Source: Actinomycetes bacterium
GTDB taxonomy: Bacteria; Actinomycetota; Actinomycetes; Actinomycetales; Cellulomonadaceae
Assembly (NCBI GenBank): GCA_023389545.1
Contig: JAEWEI010000172.1
Span: 1 to 5,747 of the forward strand
DNA: 5,747 nucleotides
Direction of reading: 5' to 3'
The notes under the pieces are model-generated. The model did not search any database. It was not told the origin of the DNA and saw only the letters and a list, made by a program, of their open reading frames with translations. Shown piece after piece: positions 1 to 4,503 of the stretch. The position numbers were made by a program, and so were the translations under genes. Positions within the stretch are counted from its first letter, which is position 1, and each line of letters starts with the position of its first letter.

Positions 1-899
1 GCTTCCAGCCGAATGAGACGGGCATCCGCCTCGAGCTGCACTCCGACCCGATCGTCCTCGCCACCGGCCTCACCGCGGACGCGACGGGCACTGTCCGGAC
101 CACGGTGACGCTCCCGGCCAACACGCCTGCGGGCAACCACCACCTCGTGGTGATCGCCGCCGATGGGCGCCAGGTCGCGTTCCCGGTGACGGTCGCCGCC
201 GCGCTGCCGGTCTGTGTCGCGCGCGTGGTCTCCGGCGGCACGCTCACGTGGGGCGTCAAGAGCGACTTCCGCGACTACATCACGGGGAGCATCGCGCACG
301 GCTCGATCGCCGCCACCGGCGTCTCCGGCTCCGGGCCGTGGACCTGGGGCGGCGGCAGCGGCACGTTCAACACGAACGACGGCGTGGGCCGTGCGGCCTT
401 CGCCGGGTCGGTGCGGTTCAGCGGCCACGGGGGCGTGCTCGACGTGACCATCTCGAACCCGCGGGTGCAGGTGAACAGCTCGACGTCCGCGACCCTCGTG
501 GCGGATGTGCGCACGGCGGAGAAGTCCTACTCGGGCATCGCGGTGGCGACGCTGCGCCTTGGCGACGGCACGGCCTCCCGCTCGGGCGACAAGCTGACGT
601 GGCAGGGCGTCCCCGCGACTCTCGCCGCGGCGGCGGCCCCGGCGTTCGAGGGCTTCTACAGCGCGGGCTCGGCGCTGGACCCGGTGACCTTCACGTTGCC
701 GCTGGGCGCCGAGACGGACTGCACGAGCGCATCGGGCGCGACTCTCGCGAAGTACGGCAAGGGCGGGGTGCTGGCCACCACGGGCGGCGACCTCGATGCC
801 GCCGCTTACGGCCTGCTGCTGGTCGCCTTCGGTGGCGTGCTGCTGCTGGTGCGGCGCCGGGCGCGGACGGCCCCGGTGGAGGCCCGCATCGAGGGCTGA
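1..899 (+). CDS. HtaA-domain heme-binding surface protein with LATTG sorting signal (3' part only)
   Basis: The frame is open from base 3 to the TGA at 897-899, so the N-terminus and signal peptide lie upstream of the window. The first ~65 residues resemble the spacer common in actinobacterial surface proteins (a 'QPNETGIRLELHSDP...L' stretch, then 'LPANTPAGNHHLVV'). From about 231 to 715 comes an HtaA-type domain: 'GTLTWGVKSDFRDYITG', a 'GHGGVLDVTISNP' block and 'FYSAGSALDPVTF'. In Corynebacterium HtaA, conserved Tyr and His residues of this domain bind heme. The candidates here are Tyr 275-277, His 426-428 and Tyr 657-659. Two cysteines (213-215 and 720-722) bracket the domain and could form a disulfide. 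The C-terminus reads LATTG (771-785), a hydrophobic helix (798-851) and RRRAR, which is a cell-wall sorting signal of the LAxTG type used by class E sortases. Inferred role: heme capture at the cell surface. The domain call is strong, while the heme ligand and substrate are inferred. Confidence 0.88.
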   Translation, partial: FQPNETGIRLELHSDPIVLATGLTADATGTVRTTVTLPANTPAGNHHLVVIAADGRQVAFPVTVAAALPVCVARVVSGGTLTWGVKSDFRDYITGSIAHGSIAATGVSGSGPWTWGGGSGTFNTNDGVGRAAFAGSVRFSGHGGVLDVTISNPRVQVNSSTSATLVADVRTAEKSYSGIAVATLRLGDGTASRSGDKLTWQGVPATLAAAAAPAFEGFYSAGSALDPVTFTLPLGAETDCTSASGATLAKYGKGGVLATTGGDLDAAAYGLLLVAFGGVLLLVRRRARTAPVEARIEG

Positions 900-918
900 C
901 CTCGGGCGTCATCACCCA

Positions 919-966
919 GGGAACGGCGCTGATCGGTCGAGCTATTGGACGGTCGGCGCCGTTCTC
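919..966 (+). terminator. Hairpin terminator after the HtaA-domain gene
   Basis: Bases 919-935 pair with 950-966 as a 17-bp stem around a 14-nt loop (936-949). The core is a perfect 9-bp inverted repeat, GAACGGCGC/GCGCCGTTC. Three pairs are G-U (920/965, 930/955, 933/952) and become A-C mismatches in the opposite transcript, so the structure favours plus-strand RNA. It begins 20 nt after the stop codon. There is no U-tract, as is common for actinobacterial hairpin terminators. Confidence 0.7.
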
Positions 967-1002
967 GGCATGTGGCGGAACGCATCGCCGCGAATTCACT
1001 CG

Positions 1003-1045
1003 CGAAAGCGCCTTCTTTCGACATTTGCCGCTATCGAACTAGAAT
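1003..1045 (+). promoter_or_regulatory. Candidate promoter of the GAF regulator with overlapping inverted repeat
   Basis: TAGAAT at 1040-1045 matches the -10 consensus at five of six positions. A poor -35 candidate (TTCGAC, 1017-1022) lies 17 bp upstream. The stretch is more AT-rich than its surroundings. An inverted repeat, CGAAAG (1003-1008) and CTTTCG (1015-1020) with a 6-nt spacer, overlaps the -35 and would be a natural operator position. Transcription would start near 1051-1053, giving a leader of about 50 nt. Its downstream part carries the 9-mer CTCGACGAC twice (1058-1066 and 1072-1080). Confidence 0.4.
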
Positions 1046-1086
1046 CGGGACGAATCACTCGACGACAGCCGCTCGACGACGAGGTC

Positions 1087-1094
1087 GGGAAGGG
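1087..1094 (+). promoter_or_regulatory. Ribosome binding site that fixes the regulator start
   Basis: GGGAAGGG ends 6 nt before ATG 1101, a normal spacing. It would be only 3 nt from the in-frame GTG at 1098. It therefore supports ATG 1101 over the longer reading frame that opens at TTG 945 inside the terminator loop. Confidence 0.6.
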
Positions 1095-1100
1095 TGTGTG

Positions 1101-2441
1101 ATGCGCCGACGAGAAGTGCCCGCCGTGCCGCCCGGCGTGGACCCCTCCATCCTCGCGGCCAGCCTGCGCTCCGCCCACGAGGCGTTCGTGACCACTGGCG
1201 CCCTCGAGCATGCCGTGCGCCCCGTCGTGGCGAGCTCGTGGCGGCGCAGCGCGCGCAACGGCGTGAACCCGGAGCAGCCGTTGGCTCCCGTCGACCTCAC
1301 CAGCGCTGAACTGGTCGCCTATCGCCGCGACCACCCGCTGGCGGCCGCCATGCCCGCGGTGCGCAGGCTGCTCGTGGACGGGGCGGTGGGCGACGGGATC
1401 GTCACTGCCCTGACGGATGACGTGGGGCGGCTGCTGTGGGTCGAGGGCGACGGCAAGGTGCGCAAGGCCGTCGACCGCGTGGGGTTCGTGGAAGGGGCCT
1501 CGTGGGGTGAGGAATACGCCGGGACGAATGCGCCGGGAACGGCCATCGCGGCGCGGCGCGCGTTGCAGGTGTTCTCCGCCGAGCACTTCACGCGCTCGGT
1601 GCAGCCCTGGAGCTGCTCGGCGGTCCCGGTGCGTGATCACGCGACGCGGCGGGTCTTGGGAGTTCTCGACGTCACGGGCGGCGACCATGTCGCGTCGGGC
1701 CTCATGCTCTCCCTGGTGCGCGCGACGGTGATGGCCGTCGAGCTCGAGCTGGCCGCCGCGACGGGCGCGCTGCGGATCGGCGCCGGGGAGCAGGACCCGC
1801 GGGCCGGCATCGGGCCGCGCGCCCCAGGCACGGCACGGCTCGAGGTGCTGGGACAGAACGCGGGCATCCTGCACGGCCCGGATCCGGGCGTCACCAAGAG
1901 CCTGAGCCTGCGCCATGCGGAGCTGCTGCTCCTGCTCGCCGCGAACCCGCGTGGGCTCAGCGGCGACGAGCTGGCGGTGCACCTGCACCAGGATCACCTG
2001 AGCGATGTGACGGTGCGGGCGGAGGTGTGGCGCCTGCGGCGGGCGGTGGGGCCGTTGCTGGGCGAGTCGCGCCCGTACCGGTTGGCGGTGCCGCTGTACA
2101 CGGATGCTGACGCGGTCCGGACGGCGCTCGCGTCGGGTGACGTGATAGGCGCCCTGGCGAGTTATCCCGGGCCGATGCTGGTGCGCTCGCGCGCGCCGGG
2201 GGTGGAGCGGCTGCGCGCCGAGTTGAGCGCCGAGCTGCGCGCCTCGGTGCTCGCGTCCCAGGACCCTTGCGCGCTGGAGCGGTGGGTGGCGACGGACGAG
2301 GGCGCGGAGGACTGGCAGGCGTGGCAGGCCTTGGCGCGCCTGTCGACCACCGGGTCGCCGCGGTGGGCCCGGGCGCACGGCCGGCTTGACCTGCTCTCTC
2401 GTGAGCTCGGTGTGGGCCCTGCGCGGCACTTGCGCCGGTGA
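1101..2441 (+). CDS. GAF-domain transcriptional regulator, AcoR-like N-terminus with winged-helix C-terminus (no AAA+ domain)
   Basis: The 446-aa product is read as a cytoplasmic DNA-binding regulator. Residues ~20-90 match the start of AcoR-type activators, with the 'SSWRRSARNGVNPE' signature at 45-58. Residues ~98-195 form a GAF sensor domain containing 'GASWGEEYAGTNAPGTAI' and 'GVLDVTGGD'. The NtrC-type AAA+ sigma-54 domain of true AcoR is absent. Instead, residues ~266-330 resemble a winged helix ('LSLRHAELLLLLAANPRGLS', recognition region 'VTVRAEVWRLRRAVG', then 'SRPYRL'). Residues ~335-440 are helical ('GALASYPGPML', 'APGVERLRAELSAELR'). This layout is familiar from actinobacterial regulators often found beside aldehyde or alcohol dehydrogenase genes, but no such gene is visible here. 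The effector and target are unknown. Start: ATG 1101, preceded by GGGAAGGG. It has its own candidate promoter and stands alone between hairpins. Confidence 0.87.
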   Translation: MRRREVPAVPPGVDPSILAASLRSAHEAFVTTGALEHAVRPVVASSWRRSARNGVNPEQPLAPVDLTSAELVAYRRDHPLAAAMPAVRRLLVDGAVGDGIVTALTDDVGRLLWVEGDGKVRKAVDRVGFVEGASWGEEYAGTNAPGTAIAARRALQVFSAEHFTRSVQPWSCSAVPVRDHATRRVLGVLDVTGGDHVASGLMLSLVRATVMAVELELAAATGALRIGAGEQDPRAGIGPRAPGTARLEVLGQNAGILHGPDPGVTKSLSLRHAELLLLLAANPRGLSGDELAVHLHQDHLSDVTVRAEVWRLRRAVGPLLGESRPYRLAVPLYTDADAVRTALASGDVIGALASYPGPMLVRSRAPGVERLRAELSAELRASVLASQDPCALERWVATDEGAEDWQAWQALARLSTTGSPRWARAHGRLDLLSRELGVGPARHLRR

Positions 2442-2460
2442 CGCGGCGCCCTCTGCTGCC

Positions 2461-2469
2461 TGTGGACAA
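2461..2469 (-). promoter_or_regulatory. DnaA-box-like 9-mer
   Basis: TGTGGACAA reads TTGTCCACA on the minus strand, the preferred DnaA box of actinobacteria such as Streptomyces and Mycobacterium. It lies 19 nt after the regulator stop codon. Binding is not shown by sequence alone; it gains weight from the related elements near 3316 and 4453. Confidence 0.4.
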
Positions 2470-2503
2470 GCTGGGGAGAATTCCCTTCAGATCGGTCGGA
2501 AAG

Positions 2504-2521
2504 TGCAACGCGGCTGCAACG
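2504..2521 (+). repeat. Direct repeat TGCAACG x2
   Basis: TGCAACG at 2504-2510 and 2515-2521 starts 11 nt apart, about one helical turn, as expected of side-by-side protein half-sites. It is short, so chance is possible. It is more than 200 nt upstream of the DinB start and only loosely tied to that promoter. Confidence 0.25.
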
Positions 2522-2560
2522 TGGAGGCCCTTACGGTGTTTCTACCGGCTTGACCCGCCG

Positions 2561-2587
2561 CGGAGATCCAGGTCGTGGGGGTCTCCG
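2561..2587 (+). terminator. Hairpin, possible terminator or leader structure
   Basis: CGGAGATCC (2561-2569) pairs with GGGTCTCCG (2579-2587) around a 9-nt loop, with one G-U pair. It is the first of two hairpins between the regulator and the DinB gene, about 120 nt past the regulator stop. Confidence 0.3.
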
Positions 2588-2626
2588 ACTCCGGCCGAGG
2601 GGCTCGTCTCCTGGGTTGGACCGCCG

Positions 2627-2662
2627 GGGTGCCGCACGCCCGGGGGGAGACGTGCGGCACCC
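2627..2662. terminator. Strong perfect hairpin, likely terminator of the GAF regulator transcript
   Basis: GGGTGCCGCACG (2627-2638) and CGTGCGGCACCC (2651-2662) form a perfect 12-bp stem with a 12-nt loop. The stem has no G-U pairs, so it would fold in RNA from either strand. No U-tract follows. It lies 186 nt after the regulator stop and 88 nt before the DinB start, separating the two units. A role as a leader element or protein site is the alternative. Confidence 0.5.
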
Positions 2663-2737
2663 TGAGCGGACTGCGGGCAGGCCGGGCCAACGTGATCGCG
2701 ATGTGCCGCCCCCTGCCCTGCGCCGGGGGGCGGGGAA

Positions 2738-2743
2738 TAGGGT
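2738..2743 (+). promoter_or_regulatory. -10 element of a leaderless promoter for the DinB gene
   Basis: TAGGGT fits the actinobacterial TANNNT -10 motif and ends 6 nt before ATG 2750. If transcription starts at that A, the motif sits exactly at -12 to -7. No good Shine-Dalgarno sequence lies at normal spacing, which agrees with a leaderless mRNA. No convincing -35 is seen. Confidence 0.5.
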
Positions 2744-2749
2744 GCGCGC

Positions 2750-3304
2750 ATGACGACGCCTCCACTGCCTGAGCTCCCCGATTCCGCGCCGATCGTCCCT
2801 GACACGAAGGACTGGACGTTCGTGCTGGAGGCGGGCTGTGAGGAGTGCGGGTTCCGCGCCGACGACGTCCCGCCGGCAGCTCTCGGCGGCACGGTGCGGG
2901 ATCTGACGCCGCGGTGGGTGGCGGCGCTGCACCGCCCTGACGTGCGGGTTCGCCCCGATCCGGGCACGTGGTCGGTGCTCGAGTACGGCGCGCACGTGCG
3001 CGATGTGCACCTGCTCTTCGCGGAGCGGCTGCGCCGGATGCTCGATGAGGACGATCCGCGCTTCGACAACTGGGACCAGGACGCGACGGCCGTGGAGCAG
3101 CGGTACGACTTGCAGGATCCCGCCGTGGTGGCGGACGAGCTGGCGGACGCCGCGGAGGCGTTCGCGGCGCTGCTCGACGGGGTGCGCGTGGAAGACCTGG
3201 AGCGGCCGGGTCTCCGGTCCAACGGCTCGGCCTTCACGGTGCGCACTCTGGGGCAGTACTACTTGCACGACGTGGTCCACCACCTGCACGACGTGCGGGG
3301 CTGA
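2750..3304 (+). CDS. DinB/YfiT-like putative metal-dependent protein
   Basis: The 184-aa length is typical of actinobacterial DinB-superfamily proteins, four-helix bundles with a three-histidine metal site; related families include bacillithiol and mycothiol S-transferases. The opening 'DTKDWTFVLEAGCEECGF' (residues 18-35) and 'PGTWSVLEYGAHVRDVH' (71-87) are characteristic. His82 would supply the first ligand. His173 and His177 in 'YYLHDVVHHLHDV' (170-182) would supply the other two. Cys30 and Cys33 form a CxxC pair near the N-terminus, common in this subgroup and of unknown role. No signal peptide or membrane segment is seen, so it is probably cytoplasmic. ATG 2750 is chosen because the family N-terminus follows closely and a leaderless -10 is correctly placed. 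It is a single-gene unit, with a hairpin upstream and an AT-rich box cluster downstream. The catalytic activity and thiol partner cannot be told from this sequence. Confidence 0.85.
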   Translation: MTTPPLPELPDSAPIVPDTKDWTFVLEAGCEECGFRADDVPPAALGGTVRDLTPRWVAALHRPDVRVRPDPGTWSVLEYGAHVRDVHLLFAERLRRMLDEDDPRFDNWDQDATAVEQRYDLQDPAVVADELADAAEAFAALLDGVRVEDLERPGLRSNGSAFTVRTLGQYYLHDVVHHLHDVRG

Positions 3305-3314
3305 GTTCACGCTA

Positions 3315-3383
3315 GTTATCCACAGGCTCTGTCCACACCTGTGTGCACAGAGTGCGCCCTCAGGCGCGCGAGCCTGTGGACGC
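3315..3383 (+). repeat. DnaA-box-like cluster, copy 1
   Basis: TTATCCACA (3316-3324) is a perfect classical DnaA box. CTGTCCACA (3329-3337) follows with starts 13 nt apart and resembles the actinobacterial box. Inverted TGTG elements come next (3340-3345), then TGTGGACGC (3375-3383), which reads GCGTCCACA on the other strand. Bases 3315-3337 match 4452-4474 at 21 of 23 positions. The stretch lies in the 170-nt gap after the DinB gene. CTCTGT (3327-3332) and ACAGAG (3347-3352) could also form a weak hairpin. DnaA binding is an inference. Confidence 0.5.
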
Positions 3384-3461
3384 ACCGGTGGACGGCCGTC
3401 CTGAACACGGTTCGACCCACGGCGCACACGGCGTGGAAACCTCCCGGCAGCATCGCCTCGC

Positions 3462-3467
3462 TAGCGT
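3462..3467 (+). promoter_or_regulatory. -10 element of a leaderless promoter for the 308-aa protein
   Basis: TAGCGT fits TANNNT and ends 7 nt before ATG 3475, placing the start codon at the expected transcription start. No Shine-Dalgarno sequence is visible. The motif and spacing nearly repeat those before the DinB gene. Confidence 0.45.
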
Positions 3468-3474
3468 CCGCCGC

Positions 3475-4401
3475 ATGCTCACCCTCGTCCCCGGCGTGGC
3501 GGGCAGGCCGGTGCTCGGCCTGCCACACGGCCTCGACGTGCTCGCCCTCGCCACGGCCTGGTTCCCCGGAGCGTTCTGGGAGCGGCCCCCCGTCACCGCC
3601 GCGCAGGCGCGCCGCGCCGCCCGGCCCATGACCGGGGCGCGGTTCCGCGGGTTGGCGGCTGACGCCGCTGCCGAGCCCGGGGCGCTACGCCTCACGGACG
3701 GCGCGCTGCTGTGGGGCCCCCATGAGCTCGAGGCCCCGATCTCCGCGCTCGGGGGGCACGGGGCGACGGGCCGGGTGCTGGACGGGTACGAGCTGGACTC
3801 TGCCGATGAGCTGCCGCCGCCCGAGGTGGTGCGGTGGCTCACCGCCGCCGCCCGGCATGCCGGGGGAGCGGTCGTCGCCCCGGACCGGTCCACGATCTCC
3901 ACGTACGACGCGGCGATGGCCGTCGACCTCACGTTGTGGTCGGCGGTGGCGCTGCCGTTGGACGCTCTCGTGCGGCTGGTGCGCCCGCGGCTGCCCGGCG
4001 CGCGGGTCAGCACCTCGGCCTCCGGGCCCGTCGCCGCCGGGGTCCCGGTTGTCGGTGGATCGGCCGCGACCCCGTACGAGCTGGTCGCACGGTTCGAGTA
4101 CGACGGGGAGGTGCGGCTGCGGTTCGGCCGGTCGGAGGGCCCGGTGGTGCTCGACTCCATGGGCTGGCGCGACCACGGACCGTTCGCGTACGCGGTGAGC
4201 TGGGCGCCGCCGGATCCCGAGGAGCTCCACATCCCGCATCCGACGACGTCGCACCTGATCGCCCGCGGAAGGGTGGCGCCCGTGGTCGCGCGGGTCGTGG
4301 CCGCGCTGCTGCCGGCGACGGGCGGCGTGGTGGTGGACGACGGGGGATTCTTGGTCGGTCCGGCTGAGTTGGGCGTGCGGGCGCAGGGCGCGGGGCGCTG
4401 A
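3475..4401 (+). CDS. Uncharacterised 308-aa protein with an apparent internal alpha/beta duplication
   Basis: I do not recognise a family. The frame is open upstream to an ATG at 3343, but the extra 44 residues cross the DnaA-box cluster. ATG 3475 is preferred because the leaderless -10 precedes it and the sequence becomes protein-like there ('MLTLVPGVAGRPVLGLPHGL'). No signal peptide or clear membrane span is seen; residues ~145-170 ('DAAMAVDLTLWSAVALPLDA') are hydrophobic but read better as a buried helix. Two segments look alike: 118-140 (helix 'VVRWLTAAARHAGG', then strand 'AVVAPDRS') and 270-298 (helix 'VVARVVAALLPATGG', then strand 'VVVDDGGFLVGPAEL'). Residues 200-245 look beta-rich ('ELVARFEYDGEVRLRFGRSE'). 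The protein is acidic and soluble in character. It sits alone between two DnaA-box-like modules and ends in a terminator starting at its stop codon. That it is a real gene is well supported by codon bias; its function is unknown. Confidence 0.75.
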   Translation: MLTLVPGVAGRPVLGLPHGLDVLALATAWFPGAFWERPPVTAAQARRAARPMTGARFRGLAADAAAEPGALRLTDGALLWGPHELEAPISALGGHGATGRVLDGYELDSADELPPPEVVRWLTAAARHAGGAVVAPDRSTISTYDAAMAVDLTLWSAVALPLDALVRLVRPRLPGARVSTSASGPVAAGVPVVGGSAATPYELVARFEYDGEVRLRFGRSEGPVVLDSMGWRDHGPFAYAVSWAPPDPEELHIPHPTTSHLIARGRVAPVVARVVAALLPATGGVVVDDGGFLVGPAELGVRAQGAGR

Positions 4402-4445
4402 GGGGACCTCCGGGTGCGCGCCCGTGGTGCGTGGGGTCCCCTCAG
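4398..4445. terminator. Bidirectional terminator between convergent genes
   Basis: CTGAGGGGACC (4398-4408) and GGTCCCCTCAG (4435-4445) are a perfect 11-bp inverted repeat. The stem begins at the TGA (4399-4401) of the plus-strand gene. The 26-nt loop can form a small inner hairpin, CGGG (4411-4414) with CCCG (4421-4424). Fully Watson-Crick pairing suits termination from both sides: the 308-aa gene (+) and the transglutaminase gene (-), which ends at 4504. Confidence 0.65.
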
Positions 4446-4451
4446 GCGGCG

Positions 4452-4483
4452 GTTATCCACAGTTTCTGTCCACAGCCCTGTGT
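4452..4483 (+). repeat. DnaA-box-like module, copy 2
   Basis: TTATCCACA (4453-4461) and CTGTCCACA (4466-4474) again start 13 nt apart. An inverted CTGTGT (4478-4483) follows, so CACAG and CTGTG form a 5-bp palindrome with a 2-nt spacer. The first 23 bases differ from copy 1 only at two adjacent positions (GC against TT). It lies in the 102-nt convergent gap, between the terminator and the end of the transglutaminase gene. Confidence 0.5.
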
Positions 4484-4503
4484 TCTCCGCGTAGATCTGC
4501 GGG

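Larger units (their letters stand above)
2442..2749. other. 308-nt intergenic region, no convincing gene
   Basis: The gap lies between two plus-strand genes. Small frames across it, such as 2438-2665 (+) and 2487-2765 (-), lack a ribosome binding site and recognisable protein features. It contains a DnaA-box-like 9-mer, an 11-nt-spaced direct repeat, two hairpins and a leaderless promoter, each listed separately. The two hairpins in series are the only hint of a structured leader or small RNA. I do not recognise a known riboswitch class. Confidence 0.6.

Noticed and set aside
945..1100. N-terminal extension of the GAF regulator from TTG 945
   Set aside because: It begins inside the loop of the upstream terminator, crosses the AT-rich promoter candidate, encodes a family-unlike Arg-rich stretch and has no ribosome binding site, whereas ATG 1101 has one.
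996..2429. Long minus-strand open frame (477 codons) opposite the regulator
   Set aside because: It mirrors the GC-biased codon pattern of the real gene; its Arg/His/Pro-rich translation has no domain signature.
2571..2650. Resemblance to a ZTP (pfl) riboswitch: GGTCGTG followed by GGACCGCCGGGG
   Set aside because: The invariant core elements around these strings are missing, and the downstream DinB gene is not in the purine or one-carbon pathway and seems leaderless.
3343..3474. 44-residue N-terminal extension of the unknown protein from ATG 3343
   Set aside because: It runs through the DnaA-box-like cluster and the leaderless -10, and its composition is not protein-like.
3360..4460. Long minus-strand open frame (366 codons) opposite the unknown protein
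   Set aside because: The Ser/Thr/Pro/Arg-rich translation is typical of an antisense shadow, and it spans the terminator and box modules.
3315..4483. Chromosomal origin of replication
   Set aside because: There are few boxes, no AT-rich unwinding region, and none of the usual origin-linked genes are seen.
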